Positions 17,333 through 25,719 of a DNA stretch of 45,456 nucleotides are shown one piece after another. How positions within the stretch are numbered: position 1 is the first letter of the stretch; every line of letters begins with the position of its first letter. This DNA is from a virus: positions 1 through 45,456 of the IMG/VR virus record IMGVR_UViG_3300044490_000374. One strand, given 5' to 3'. A program made the position numbers and the translations under genes. The notes beneath the pieces are model-generated. The model saw nothing but the letters and a program-made list of their open reading frames with translations, was not told the DNA's origin and ran no database searches.

Positions 17333-17335
17333 GGC

Positions 17336-17584
17336 CTACTCCTTCTCGTAAACGGGGGCCTGCCATTGCACGGCCCCGGGGTTCTGATCTCCCTTTTCCC
17401 GGAAGACAAAGAAGAACTGGCCTTCTTTTCGGATAAATCCGAAATCCACTAGGAGCATGTTGCCAGGGATACCCTTCTCTGTCAGTCGAGCCGCGAAACC
17501 TTCTTGTCCGGTAATTTTGGCTCCAACCCGAAACAGCATTCCGAAGACATCCGGATTGACCTTAACGCCGATTTGTCCTGCCAT
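17336..17584 (-). CDS. Small hypothetical protein between portal and protease
   Basis: This 82-residue protein has the phrases VFGMLFRVGAKITGQEGF and GNMLLVDFGFIRKEGQFFFVF, which suggest a small beta-sheet domain. There is no signal peptide or membrane segment. It abuts the portal stop codon and ends four bases before the protease start, so it is part of the head operon. I do not recognise the family, and a role in portal or head assembly is only inferred from position. Confidence 0.65.
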   Translation of the reverse strand: MAGQIGVKVNPDVFGMLFRVGAKITGQEGFAARLTEKGIPGNMLLVDFGFIRKEGQFFFVFREKGDQNPGAVQWQAPVYEKE

Positions 17585-19657
17585 TCAGTTTTTCTCCAGA
17601 TATGGCCTGGCGCAACAACGGCAGTTAATGATTTCATCGGCCGGGCCTTTGGGGTCGGCAGGGTAAAGGCAGCCGTTAATGAAGAGTTGGCCCAAGACCA
17701 CTACCGCCCCCATGAGCAACCGATGCCGGGGCCGGACCCTTTCGTCACCCGCGGTCACCCATTGGATTTTTTCTACCTCCAGAGACTTCATGCCTTGATG
17801 CCGGGCCATGCCCATACATTGGCTGGTTTCCGTGCGAGCGATGGTCCAAGAGCGGGTGTCGGTGAAGTCGTTGAATTTGTCCCGGATGCGCTGGGCCATG
17901 GTCTGCCAGGATTCTGCCTTCTCCATGGCGTCCTGGATAATTTCCTTCACGTCGGCCCGGGTCTTTTCGTTGACTTTGACTAGGTTGACCAGCTTACTTT
18001 GTAGGGCAGCCAGGGTGCCGGAGTCCTGAACGCTAAATTCCCCGGCCAACTCTCCCATCTCTTCGAAGAGGGCCTTTCCTGCTTCGTTGGCCACCTCGAC
18101 ATAGAGAGGCCACATGAGCTTTTGGAGCTTTTCGGTCTGCTCAATGAGGTCAAAAAGGAGGTCATCGAGGTTTTCCGGGGCCCGGGTTAATCCCTTATCC
18201 GCCAGCTTTTCCTCTAAAATGGATAGTTGGAGTTTGCGTTGTTCATAGAAAAACCGCTTGACCTTTTTCTGAACCTTCTTTTCCAGGACATCATGGAGCT
18301 TGATATAATTTTCCCAATATCTCTCCAGATCCATGGCCTTTTGCTCTGGAGCAGGGAGGGCGGCGGGGGCGATGGTTTCGATGATTACGGCTTTGACTGG
18401 AGTCGGTTCAGGGACCGATTTCTGATCTGTGGATTGGAGATTAAAAGGGAGCCAGCTTTGATCCCACCCCGGAAATTCTTCGAAACCCAAGTCGAGTTTT
18501 TCATTGATTTGGACGAAAGGAACCCCCATGCCCCATAGGGATTTGCCTTGCTCAATCTTTTCGCCCAGGTCTTCCTGTAGGGCTGCGATGTTGCGGCGGT
18601 CGAATTCAGCCCAAACGTTACCGCCCATTAATTTAGAAAAGAGCTGCTGCCAGAGGGCGAACTCAATTAAGGCCATTTTGGGCAACAAACAATCTTCCCA
18701 AAACAGCTTCCGGTTAGCCCGGGCCTTGGCGTTGCTGTCGAATTTTTCCTGAACGCCCCCTAGAGCATGAAGAGGGACCTTGAAGGCCGCTAAGATTTCT
18801 TCCCGGTTAAAGCGTCGGCCTTCCAGGAAGTCCATATCTTTTTGTGAAAGGCCAGCGGTCTTGTAGATGGCCCCGCCTTCCAGGATCATGATCCTGTGAC
18901 CTTTAGAGGCGCCCTGGTGACGGCTTTCAATTTGACCCCGGACCCGATCATAATCCGGATCGTCCATTGGGTCTTTGGTTTCGATAACCCCACCGGGCAC
19001 GGCTGAATTCTTAAAAAAGGCGCTGTTGTATTGCCCGGCCCACCAGTCTTGCTCTACTGAGGCCGCGGCCGCTTCCAGGGGAGACAGACCCCGGTAATCG
19101 TTATAGGGATTGAAATAACGAGCGTGGAGGACTTCGTAGTCCTGAAGCGTAATCGTCTTGGAACCGTTGCGGTAAATCCAGGAGGATATAAGGCCAGATT
19201 CCGGATCGGTTTTATGTTCGAACCGGCGGGGGTCAAAACACCAGATTTCCCGGGGAAGTTGGGCGATGTTGTCCCGGTCGAGAATCAAGATAAATTCGCC
19301 AGCCAAGCCCAGATAAACCAGCATCGCCTCGATGAGGGCCTGTCCGCTCATCATCGGATTAGGCATCTCCAGTAGTTTTGCCAGGGGGCCGGATTCGATT
19401 AAGCGTTTATCCTTTCGTGTCCCGGTGAAAAGCTGAAGGTCCACTCCAGAAATATTTTTGGCGATAGCGTCAATGCAAGCGTAGACCCAGACATGCTGCT
19501 TGAAGGGTTGCGTGATGCGGTCGGTGCGGAGTCCGTCGAGGGAAAAGGTGCCGGCGAAGAAAAGCCGCTGAACATCAAGAAAATTGGGGGTGCTCCGGCG
19601 GAGACCCCCGGTCATTCCTATAACCCGATTCAATCCGCGACCAAGAAGATTGAGCAC
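17585..19657 (-). CDS. Portal protein fused to a Mu F-like minor head domain
   Basis: This 690-residue protein joins two head proteins that are usually separate. Residues 1-420 are an HK97-type portal (VWVYACIDAIAKNISG, YNPYNDYRGLSPLEAA, FNREEILAAFKVPLHALG). A helical linker of about 100 residues follows. The C-terminal 130 residues are a Mu F-like domain (ARTETSQCMGMARHQGMK, WVTAGDERVRPRH, PADEIINCRCCARPYL). The portal forms the DNA entry ring, and F-like proteins help head assembly and DNA entry. The start is a GTG at 19657; the upstream ATG is in another frame. This is the first gene after a terminator and probable late promoter. Confidence 0.9.
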   Translation of the reverse strand: MLNLLGRGLNRVIGMTGGLRRSTPNFLDVQRLFFAGTFSLDGLRTDRITQPFKQHVWVYACIDAIAKNISGVDLQLFTGTRKDKRLIESGPLAKLLEMPNPMMSGQALIEAMLVYLGLAGEFILILDRDNIAQLPREIWCFDPRRFEHKTDPESGLISSWIYRNGSKTITLQDYEVLHARYFNPYNDYRGLSPLEAAAASVEQDWWAGQYNSAFFKNSAVPGGVIETKDPMDDPDYDRVRGQIESRHQGASKGHRIMILEGGAIYKTAGLSQKDMDFLEGRRFNREEILAAFKVPLHALGGVQEKFDSNAKARANRKLFWEDCLLPKMALIEFALWQQLFSKLMGGNVWAEFDRRNIAALQEDLGEKIEQGKSLWGMGVPFVQINEKLDLGFEEFPGWDQSWLPFNLQSTDQKSVPEPTPVKAVIIETIAPAALPAPEQKAMDLERYWENYIKLHDVLEKKVQKKVKRFFYEQRKLQLSILEEKLADKGLTRAPENLDDLLFDLIEQTEKLQKLMWPLYVEVANEAGKALFEEMGELAGEFSVQDSGTLAALQSKLVNLVKVNEKTRADVKEIIQDAMEKAESWQTMAQRIRDKFNDFTDTRSWTIARTETSQCMGMARHQGMKSLEVEKIQWVTAGDERVRPRHRLLMGAVVVLGQLFINGCLYPADPKGPADEIINCRCCARPYLEKN

Positions 19658-19664
19658 ACCCCAT

Positions 19665-19693
19665 GGTAAACAGAAATATTAACCGATTGTCAA
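19665..19693 (-). promoter_or_regulatory. Probable late promoter upstream of the portal gene
   Basis: Reading leftward, a perfect TTGACA lies at 19693-19688. After a 17-base spacer comes TTTACC (19670-19665), a poor -10. The short distance to the portal GTG at 19657 makes the exact start doubtful. Three direct repeats upstream suggest that an activator compensates for the weak -10. Confidence 0.4.
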
Positions 19694-19712
19694 AGCGGGT
19701 TTAGTATGGCGG

Positions 19713-19755
19713 AAGTGGGGTAAAAGTGGGGTCCAAGGCGTGGTGGAAGTGGGGT
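19713..19755. repeat. Three direct repeats AAGTGGGGT upstream of the late operon
   Basis: The 9-mer AAGTGGGGT occurs at 19713-19721, 19724-19732 and 19747-19755. It falls between the terminator at 19770-19802 and the TTGACA at 19688-19693. The spacings are 11 and 23 bases, about one and two helical turns, which suits binding of an activator on one face of the DNA. Confidence 0.45.
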
Positions 19756-19769
19756 ATTTGGCGTTAAAC

Positions 19770-19802
19770 AAAAAAAGCCGGGGCACCCGAAGGTACCCCG
19801 GC
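19770..19802 (-). terminator. Rho-independent terminator ending the early region
   Basis: On the minus strand GCCGGGG pairs with CCCCGGC around a short apical GGT/ACC pairing, followed by a run of seven T. It lies just after the stop of the 109-residue gene at 19807 and before the late promoter region, so it separates early from late transcription. Confidence 0.85.
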
Positions 19803-19806
19803 GCGA

Positions 19807-20136
19807 TCAAAGGATTTTTAATTTTTGCTCCAGAGCCGAACAATCTGAAGATTTCAGAGATTCAATATAAACTTCGATACCAGTTTTTGATAGAATGTTT
19901 TTTATCAGATTACCCAGGTTGATGGCTGGATTGAATTTCACCCTTAGTTGGAAGCTCCCTGTAGGCTCAATCTCTTCAAGTTCAAGCAGGGTCCCTATAA
20001 CCATAGCCGGGGCGGTTGCTCCGGGAATTATATCTCCATAGGTTATGTCTGCCCCAATCTCTTTGTGAAACATTGTCATTGAGATTACGGCCTTCATTAC
20101 AATAATTATGGGGGATGGCCTTTCGCTACGATTCAT
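19807..20136 (-). CDS. Hypothetical protein
   Basis: This 109-residue protein has the phrases IGADITYGDIIPGATAPAM and FQLRVKFNPAINLGNLIKNI. No membrane segment, metal site or catalytic motif is visible. The ATG overlaps the stop of the next upstream gene (ATGA) and has a GGAGGAGAT site inside it, so the two genes are coupled. It is the last gene before a strong terminator. I do not recognise it. Confidence 0.6.
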   Translation of the reverse strand: MNRSERPSPIIIVMKAVISMTMFHKEIGADITYGDIIPGATAPAMVIGTLLELEEIEPTGSFQLRVKFNPAINLGNLIKNILSKTGIEVYIESLKSSDCSALEQKLKIL

Positions 20137-20462
20137 ATCTCCTCCAGGGATTCAACCCCGTCCCTAAAAATCCTTCTCCACCAATCTTGAATGGAGGGGA
20201 TCGAAAGTATATTCCCATTTATTTTGAAAGGGACCAGCATCCCATCGGGAATGCTCAGGATTTTCATATTTTTCCCGGAAGGGAAATCATAGGAAATAGA
20301 GACGAGGATTGGTTGGCCTTCCTTAATTGGAATCAACGGCGTTGAGCCGAAATCCGATTCTGTTTTTGCCAAGATAATCGGGGGTGATTTTAGTTTGACC
20401 ACATGCTCTCCCTGTCCCCATAAGATAGCGCGTATCCGATGTTTTAGCAATGACCGGGGCAA
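20133..20462 (-). CDS. Hypothetical protein
   Basis: This 109-residue protein probably starts at a TTG at 20462. A second TTG lies 12 bases further on. Its sequence has several short strands (GEHVVKLKSPPIILAK, GQPILVSISYDFPSG, GMLVPFKINGN) and ends with an aromatic helix, DWWRRIFRDGVESLEEI. There is no recognisable domain. It overlaps the following gene by four bases, and the two look like a small coupled pair at the end of the early operon. Confidence 0.55.
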   Translation of the reverse strand: MPRSLLKHRIRAILWGQGEHVVKLKSPPIILAKTESDFGSTPLIPIKEGQPILVSISYDFPSGKNMKILSIPDGMLVPFKINGNILSIPSIQDWWRRIFRDGVESLEEI

Positions 20463-20496
20463 GCCCCTGGGGAGGGACCTGCCCCGGCTACTTTGT

Positions 20497-20787
20497 CTAC
20501 CAAGCGACGTTACGCCTACCTACCGCGTCCTTCGCCGCCTTCGACGGCCTAAAGATAATGCGTTTACCGGCAGGGATGGGCACCGTATCCCCGGTCTGGG
20601 GGTTCCGGCCTACCCGGGCGGGTCGGTCCTTCACCAGGAACTTGCCGATTCCGGGCAAGACCGCTTCGGCTCCGTTCTTCAGGGATTTCAGGATGGAATA
20701 GGTCACGGCCAAAACCGCGGCCTCCGCCTGTTTCTTGGTTAACTGCGCATGTGATGCCACTTCGACAATAAAATTCGCCTTGGTCAT
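20497..20787 (-). CDS. HU-family DNA-binding protein
   Basis: This 96-residue protein is a clear HU/IHF homologue. It has the N-terminal helices TKANFIVEVASHAQLTKKQA and AVLAVTYSILKSLKNG, the VLPGIGKFLVKDRPARVGRN strand and arm, with PQTG and IPAGKRIIFRPSKAAKDAV at the end. HU bends DNA and compacts it. In a phage it may help replication, packaging or transcription regulation. It is separated from the next upstream gene by about 50 bases that hold a small GC hairpin (around 20817-20830). Confidence 0.93.
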   Translation of the reverse strand: MTKANFIVEVASHAQLTKKQAEAAVLAVTYSILKSLKNGAEAVLPGIGKFLVKDRPARVGRNPQTGDTVPIPAGKRIIFRPSKAAKDAVGRRNVAW

Positions 20788-20839
20788 TTAAAGACCCTCC
20801 GGCTTTTGGTTTGAACGCCCCGCATGGGGCGAGTGGTGC

Positions 20840-21424
20840 CTAACTTAATGAATGGATATGTTTGATGGTTGATATATTGGTTAACCCCACTTGCATCAAG
20901 GCCAGGGGTTTGCGCGTTTCCGGGTCCAGTTGCAGCACCGGCGAGAAATAGCGGTATTTCCGGTTGTGCAGATATTCCCGGGCCTGGGAGGTCCATTCCA
21001 CCCGGGCCCAGAGGCCGTCGGGGCGGCCCTCCAGGTCCTTGATCCAACCCGCGGCCGGGGCCTGCCTGCCTTGCAGGGATTGATGCTCATAATCGATGAC
21101 CAGGTCCAACCCCCGGGAGCGGAAGGCCGCCACCATGGATGCCAGGGACTCCGAGTCCACCTGCAACGGCTCCAGCCGGCCCAGCAATTCCACCTGGCCC
21201 GCTGGCAGCAGGAGAATCCACTCCGGCAAGGGTTGGATAGGGGAATTCTCTGCCGTCTTAACAGCCTGCTCCAACATGGCCCGGTCGATTTCAGCCACCA
21301 TGTGGAGGAGGCAGGATTTGCAGGCATCTACCTCCTTTACAGTGGTTGCCAGCTTTCCACAAAATGAGCAGTAATTTCCGTTTTCAAACTGCTCCCCGTT
21401 CCATTTATTCAAAGAGACTGTCAT
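20840..21424 (-). CDS. Mu I-like phage protease domain with an N-terminal zinc-binding segment
   Basis: This 194-residue protein has a cysteine set at its start (CSFCGK near residue 19, then CKSC near residue 35), likely a zinc ribbon. Residues 70-190 match the Mu-like prophage I protein (PEWILLLPAG, LDLVIDYEHQSLQG, PAAGWIKDLEGRPDGLWARV, YRYFSPVLQLD, LMQVGLTNIS). Full I proteins are nearly twice as long and serve as head protease and scaffold; here the C-terminal half is absent. It lies far from the capsid genes, coupled to the SbcC-like gene by an ATGA overlap, and the phage already has an HK97-type protease. Its job may be different from capsid maturation. Confidence 0.75.
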   Translation of the reverse strand: MTVSLNKWNGEQFENGNYCSFCGKLATTVKEVDACKSCLLHMVAEIDRAMLEQAVKTAENSPIQPLPEWILLLPAGQVELLGRLEPLQVDSESLASMVAAFRSRGLDLVIDYEHQSLQGRQAPAAGWIKDLEGRPDGLWARVEWTSQAREYLHNRKYRYFSPVLQLDPETRKPLALMQVGLTNISTIKHIHSLS

Positions 21425-23235
21425 GCCGCCTCCTTCACCTTCACCATGGCTCCATCCTGGTATTCGAAACCGGGGTTAAGAGGCGTCACTTTCCCCGCCT
21501 GCATGACCCAGATTTGCATCTCCGGAATGGGGGAGGGGCAGGCGTGGTCCGTGGTGGAGAAAATCAAGATGTTGTCGAAGTCCGGCTGGATTTCCAGCAG
21601 GAAGTTGATTAACGCGGCTCTGTTGGGGGAATCAAGCTGGTCCGCCTCGTCCACCATCAGGAGACGTGCCCCTGACAACTTGGCGAGGGCGTATTGAAAG
21701 GCAATCCCTACCCGCAGCCTGGCGGATTTACTGAGGGTGACGTAGGGCTGCCCCTGGAGCACGATCTCCAGGTCTTCGGTAAGGGTTAGAAGGCGTCCTG
21801 GGAAGAGATGGGCCGCAGCTTTGCCCAAGAGCCCATTGATTGGCCCCAGGGTTTCGGCGATCAGGGCGGAAGGGATGCCGTTAGGGGCCAGGGCCTTGGC
21901 CAGGGTGTCATAAAGCGCCGCCTCTTTTTCGGCCTGTCCCACCCGCTCCATGACCGCGTCCGCCTCTTTCTGCTTGCGCCAGAACTCCCGCACCCGGTCC
22001 CGGAGTTCTTCACCCAGGGCGATCCGGCTGGCCAGGGCGTCGATGTCTGTTTGGAGCTTGGCGGTTTCTTCGACCTGGACTTGCTGGTTCTGGAGGGCCT
22101 CAATCCTCTCTTCCAGGATCACCTTGCCCTTTATCCCCCGGTTATATTCCACCACCTGATCCTGGACAGATTTGAGTCCCGCCTCCAATCGCTCCACCTG
22201 TTGCACCTGCTCCTGGAGTTGGGCCTTCAGATTTTCAGCTTGGGCCGGGTTAGCTGAGGGCACCGCGGGCACCGCCTCCTTGCCGCTGGAAGGGCACCCC
22301 ACCTCGCAAGCCGGGCAAAGAGCCGGGAACTTCCTGGCAGGCCTGCCCTGCTCCAAGCCGGCCACTGCCGCCCGGAGCTTTTCCAGGATGGGTCGGTTAA
22401 TGTCCAGGGCCTCTTGCCATTCCTGGAGTTCTCCTTCTTCTGGGGGGTCCGGGATTATCAGGGAGGCAAGCTCAGCCTCCAGGCCGGGGAGTTTGTCCAA
22501 TTCACCCTCCGCCTTACCTTGGCGCTTCAGGAGCTTGTCCCGTTCGGCGTAGAGCTTGGCCAGGCCCTCCTCCACCTGCTGGATTTGGATGTCGGGGAGG
22601 ATGTATTCCCGCTCCCCAATCGCCGCTTTCTGCTCCGGCTCTTGGGCCTGGAGTTCCTTGACCACTCGTTTGGCTTCCCGGCGGCGGGTAATGGCCTCAT
22701 CTTCGGCTGCCTTGAAAGAGCGGGAGGTGGCGATTTGCCCCAGGTCCAGGGTGATCTTGCGGAAGGGTACACTATCCGGCTCTCCTTCCGCAGCCTTGAA
22801 CAGCCGTACAGCGATCTCTTCTGCCGTGGGCTGGAGGCCGGGGATCAGCCGGAAGAGTTCGGCCCGCCGGTCCTTCTCCGGGAGGGCCAGAAAGTGGTGG
22901 CTATCGCAAAGGGCCGTAACCAGCCCCAGGTCATCGGGCAAGGTGCCTTCCAGGGTCGGGGGTGACTTGAGGGTCTTGCGCCTGGTCAGCTTCGATCCGT
23001 TGTCAAAGGTGAGGGTGACTTCGGCGGCTTTGTGGCCGTGGGCGATAAGTAGGGCTTGCTGCTCATGGGTTTTGAGGCCACGAGCGCAGCCGGTAAGCCC
23101 CCACTGAATCGCGTCCCGCAAGCTGGACTTTCCTGCTTCATTCGCCCCGCAGAAAACGTCGATGGGGGCCTGGAGGTTGAGCTCCAGGTGGGAAAGGGCG
23201 AGAAAGCCCTTAATTGAAATGTGGGAGATTTTCAA
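21421..23235 (-). CDS. SbcC/RecF-type SMC-like ATPase
   Basis: This 604-residue protein has ABC/SMC-like ATPase ends and a long coiled coil. Walker A is GANEAGKSS at residues 30-38, after ISIKGFLALSHLELN. Walker B is LLMVDEADQLDS near residue 535, preceded by a signature-like LSKSARLRVGIAFQYAL. The middle helices carry FPALCPACEVGCPSSG near residue 300, comparable to the zinc hook of SbcC/Rad50. These proteins act on DNA ends during repair or recombination, usually with a nuclease. No SbcD-like gene is seen, but a RecB/Cas4-like nuclease lies a few genes upstream. It is shorter than cellular SbcC. Confidence 0.85.
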   Translation of the reverse strand: MKISHISIKGFLALSHLELNLQAPIDVFCGANEAGKSSLRDAIQWGLTGCARGLKTHEQQALLIAHGHKAAEVTLTFDNGSKLTRRKTLKSPPTLEGTLPDDLGLVTALCDSHHFLALPEKDRRAELFRLIPGLQPTAEEIAVRLFKAAEGEPDSVPFRKITLDLGQIATSRSFKAAEDEAITRRREAKRVVKELQAQEPEQKAAIGEREYILPDIQIQQVEEGLAKLYAERDKLLKRQGKAEGELDKLPGLEAELASLIIPDPPEEGELQEWQEALDINRPILEKLRAAVAGLEQGRPARKFPALCPACEVGCPSSGKEAVPAVPSANPAQAENLKAQLQEQVQQVERLEAGLKSVQDQVVEYNRGIKGKVILEERIEALQNQQVQVEETAKLQTDIDALASRIALGEELRDRVREFWRKQKEADAVMERVGQAEKEAALYDTLAKALAPNGIPSALIAETLGPINGLLGKAAAHLFPGRLLTLTEDLEIVLQGQPYVTLSKSARLRVGIAFQYALAKLSGARLLMVDEADQLDSPNRAALINFLLEIQPDFDNILIFSTTDHACPSPIPEMQIWVMQAGKVTPLNPGFEYQDGAMVKVKEAA

Positions 23236-23570
23236 AATGAGTCCTCCTCTTGATCTTCTAAGGGCAGTTCCCGTTCAGTCTTATGCTCCAGACGCCGCAT
23301 GAGCATGCCCATGTCATAGGCATTGACCGGCCCAGCTTCGACCTCAGCAAAAGCCCGGGCGATTTGTTCCGCACAAGGATTGATAGAGTAAATGGCGCCA
23401 GGGCCAAATAGCCGCGTGAAAGTTTCGGGAGAGTCCTCTTCGACTGGCACATCAACCCGTATAAAGCCCTGCCCAGCAATAACCTGTTCAGAAACCCGGC
23501 CAGCAAGCCGGACGTGACCGAAAAGCTCCACCACGGCCCAGGAATCAAATTTTTCGGTTTGGTCTTTCAA
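23232..23570 (-). CDS. Hypothetical protein, conserved phage type
   Basis: This 112-residue acidic protein starts at a TTG inside the stop of the preceding gene and contains the phrase FDSWAVVELFGHVRLAGRVSE, which I recognise from short proteins found in other phages and mobile elements without known function. A GGAGGAGAAGG site precedes the TTG. It also overlaps the SbcC-like gene by four bases. A role in DNA metabolism is suggested only by the neighbours. Confidence 0.7.
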   Translation of the reverse strand: MKDQTEKFDSWAVVELFGHVRLAGRVSEQVIAGQGFIRVDVPVEEDSPETFTRLFGPGAIYSINPCAEQIARAFAEVEAGPVNAYDMGMLMRRLEHKTERELPLEDQEEDSF

Positions 23571-24052
23571 GCCTTCTCCTCCTTCTCAAAATAGGGAATC
23601 AGGGGCGGCATTCGCCCCTCTAAATAAACCTTCTCCAGTTGCGGATTGATCCAATCTCCCACCGTCCGGTCGTCCGGCAGGAGGGTGAACGAAAGCAGGA
23701 TTTCCTCTGCGGTCTTGATCCCGGACTCCGTGGCCTCCAAGATCGCTTTGATTAAGAGCGCCACGGCCCGCCAGCGTTGCCGGACGGCTTGCTCATAGGC
23801 CCGTTCCTGAGAATCTGGGGAGCGCAAGAAGCCGCGGTCAGGGGTATTGGTAAATTCCCGGCTGTTGCGATTGGGCAGGGGAATCATCATCCGGTAATAG
23901 CGATTATTGAGTTTGAAAGAAATCGTCGCCTGGTTCGATTCATCATCCCAGGCATAGGCGAAAGCCCCGGCGCCATAGCGGGCCAGGGTGCGCTCGATTT
24001 CATCCCGGGATTTGGAAGAGTTTACTTCGGTTTTAGATGCGTAACGCGACAT
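23567..24052 (-). CDS. Hypothetical protein, conserved in phage early regions
   Basis: This 161-residue protein has the N-terminal phrase SRDEIERTLARYGAGAFAY and then NNRYYRMMIPLPNRNSREF, followed by AYEQAVRQRWRAVALLIKAILE near residue 90. Related sequences occur in many prophage early regions next to replication and recombination genes, with no assigned function. The start has a strong AAAGGAGG site. The helix around residue 90-115 is basic and might bind nucleic acid, but this is only an inference. Confidence 0.75.
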   Translation of the reverse strand: MSRYASKTEVNSSKSRDEIERTLARYGAGAFAYAWDDESNQATISFKLNNRYYRMMIPLPNRNSREFTNTPDRGFLRSPDSQERAYEQAVRQRWRAVALLIKAILEATESGIKTAEEILLSFTLLPDDRTVGDWINPQLEKVYLEGRMPPLIPYFEKEEKA

Positions 24053-24196
24053 GCGCCCTCCTTTTCTCCATCCATTAGTTTAAAGTTCTTCCCCCGCGGC
24101 CACCCGCAGGGGCATACCGGCATAGTTCGTCAGTTCCGGTAGCAGCCGCAGTTCAGGCAGCGGCGGCGGTCGGAGAGGTATGTCGGGGGATGGATT

Positions 24197-24379
24197 TCAT
24201 GGCAAAGCTTCTCCACAATAGGGACAGAATGACACTCCTCCATCAGGACCTCTGTAGGTTTGTTGATTGAACCCGGGCCTTTTCTCAATTAAAAAGTCCG
24301 GAAGGCCTTCTTTTTTCTCGGGTTCGGGGCTGCCATGAACATAAACCACGAAAGATGTTTCACATTCTGGGCAATGCAA
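24197..24379 (-). CDS. Small zinc-ribbon protein
   Basis: This 60-residue protein begins at a TTG with a good AAAGGAGGG site and has two knuckles, MHCPEC near the start and FCPYCGEALP at the end, which form a four-cysteine zinc ribbon. The middle is polar (GSPEPEKKEG). Such proteins are frequent in phage early regions as small regulators or accessory factors. A 201-base stretch upstream holds a GCCTC/GAGGC hairpin (around 24418-24434) and nothing else I can support. Confidence 0.65.
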   Translation of the reverse strand: MHCPECETSFVVYVHGSPEPEKKEGLPDFLIEKRPGFNQQTYRGPDGGVSFCPYCGEALP

Positions 24380-24580
24380 GTTAAATTCCCTCCTTTACCT
24401 ATTACCCCTTTCGGGGGCCTCGTCTGGTGAGGCTGACCCCTGTACCGGAATTGGCGGCCAACTAGATGTATGCCCGATGATCCGCAAGGGCATTCCCCCA
24501 ACCGCCTTGACTTTCGAGGGGCAGGGAAAGCATTCCGATGTGACCCCTCAGCGAGCGGGGGTGGAGGTGGGGGATATGAC

Positions 24581-25708
24581 TTACTTCATTTTGATAAATT
24601 GGATTCGCTCAGTAATTTTGCCCTCCGCCTGGGCCAGGATCTGCCCGATCAGTTCCTTGCGCTTCAGCTTCTTAAGGCCCCGCTCCAGGGAGGTTTTGGT
24701 GATCCCCAGCAGCCCCCAGACCTGATCCCGGTCCAGGCCGGCATCCAGGAGTTGTTGTGTGACCGCCTGGGGGTCGAGGTCATAGGAGGTCGAGATGATA
24801 GGGCCATATATCAAGTCCCCCACCACCAGTGCCCCATATTTCATCACCCATTCCTTGAGCCGGTCTTTGAGGGTCTTGCTCATTTCTTCGATGGCCAAAA
24901 GCAATGTTGCCGCTTTCACCGCCTGCTCCTGGGACACCGGGGCCAGGATTTCCATCGGGATCAGAGCTTGAGACATAACCGGGCAATGGGCGGTTACCCC
25001 GCACCAGCCGCAAAAGGAGCCGGGGCGGGGGTCAAAATGCTTTTCCGCCTCGATAATGGTGATTTTCTCTTCCAATTCCTGGGGCACTCCCGCCAGGTCT
25101 CCGGGGGCCAGGAGAATTTCCCGTTCGGCGCCGTAGCGCAGGAAGTGGAGGCGTAGCAGAACCTCTTGGGCATCCGGGTAGAGGGCTTTCTTGACCCCCC
25201 AGCCGTAGATTTTTAATTGGAGGTTTTTTTCGATAGTCTCCGGAATTACCCGGTTGCTCTTCCAATCCACCACGATCGCCAGGCCGTCTTGCCGAAAGGT
25301 GAGGTCCACCACCAGCCGGAAAAAAGCATCCGGGGCAAAGAAATTCACCGGCTCCCAAGAGCGGTTAAAAGCCAGTTTCCGCTCCACCCCTGGGGCTTCC
25401 ATGGGGGGGAGGACAAAGTTTTCATAGAACCGTTGCCAGATTTCCGGCACATCCGCCGGGACTTCTCCGGGGGTTGCGCCTTGCGCCCATTCCCAATCCG
25501 TAGCGTGGCCGTAGTGGATCAGGCGGTTAAGGTAGTCGGCAATCAGCCGGTGTAAGATTTCCCCTCTTGACTTAGCTTCGTTGTCTGCCCTGGGGATTTT
25601 GTCTATGCGTACTTTTTTGTAGGCATACGGACAGCCGCTCCAGGCGTCGTTGCCGAAAAACATCTCCAGGGCGGACCAGGAGTAGCCGGGCTGCTTGGGC
25701 TTGGTCAT
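24581..25708 (-). CDS. PD-(D/E)XK nuclease, RecB/Cas4-like
   Basis: This 375-residue protein has the PD-(D/E)XK layout: GEILHRL (His53), LVVDLTF (Asp135) and AIVVDWKSN (Asp148, Lys150). One cysteine near residue 26 (CPYAYKK) and three near residues 233-242 (FCGWCGVTAHCP) fit the Fe-S cluster of Cas4/AddB-type nucleases. It would trim DNA ends, probably in recombination together with the annealing-type and SbcC-like proteins of this region. The ATG at 25708, with GAGGAG upstream, is preferred over a TTG five codons earlier. It is not next to any CRISPR array or Cas1. Confidence 0.88.
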   Translation of the reverse strand: MTKPKQPGYSWSALEMFFGNDAWSGCPYAYKKVRIDKIPRADNEAKSRGEILHRLIADYLNRLIHYGHATDWEWAQGATPGEVPADVPEIWQRFYENFVLPPMEAPGVERKLAFNRSWEPVNFFAPDAFFRLVVDLTFRQDGLAIVVDWKSNRVIPETIEKNLQLKIYGWGVKKALYPDAQEVLLRLHFLRYGAEREILLAPGDLAGVPQELEEKITIIEAEKHFDPRPGSFCGWCGVTAHCPVMSQALIPMEILAPVSQEQAVKAATLLLAIEEMSKTLKDRLKEWVMKYGALVVGDLIYGPIISTSYDLDPQAVTQQLLDAGLDRDQVWGLLGITKTSLERGLKKLKRKELIGQILAQAEGKITERIQFIKMK

Positions 25709-25719
25709 AAGTTGTCTCC

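Noticed and set aside
24022-24200. Two very short cysteine-containing frames of 28 and 33 codons
   Set aside because: They have CLNCGC and CPCG motifs but no ribosome sites and overlap stronger genes; support is too weak to list as genes.
24289-24501. A 70-residue frame starting MGECPCG
   Set aside because: It overlaps the better supported zinc-ribbon gene by about 90 bases, has no terminal second cysteine pair and no convincing ribosome site.
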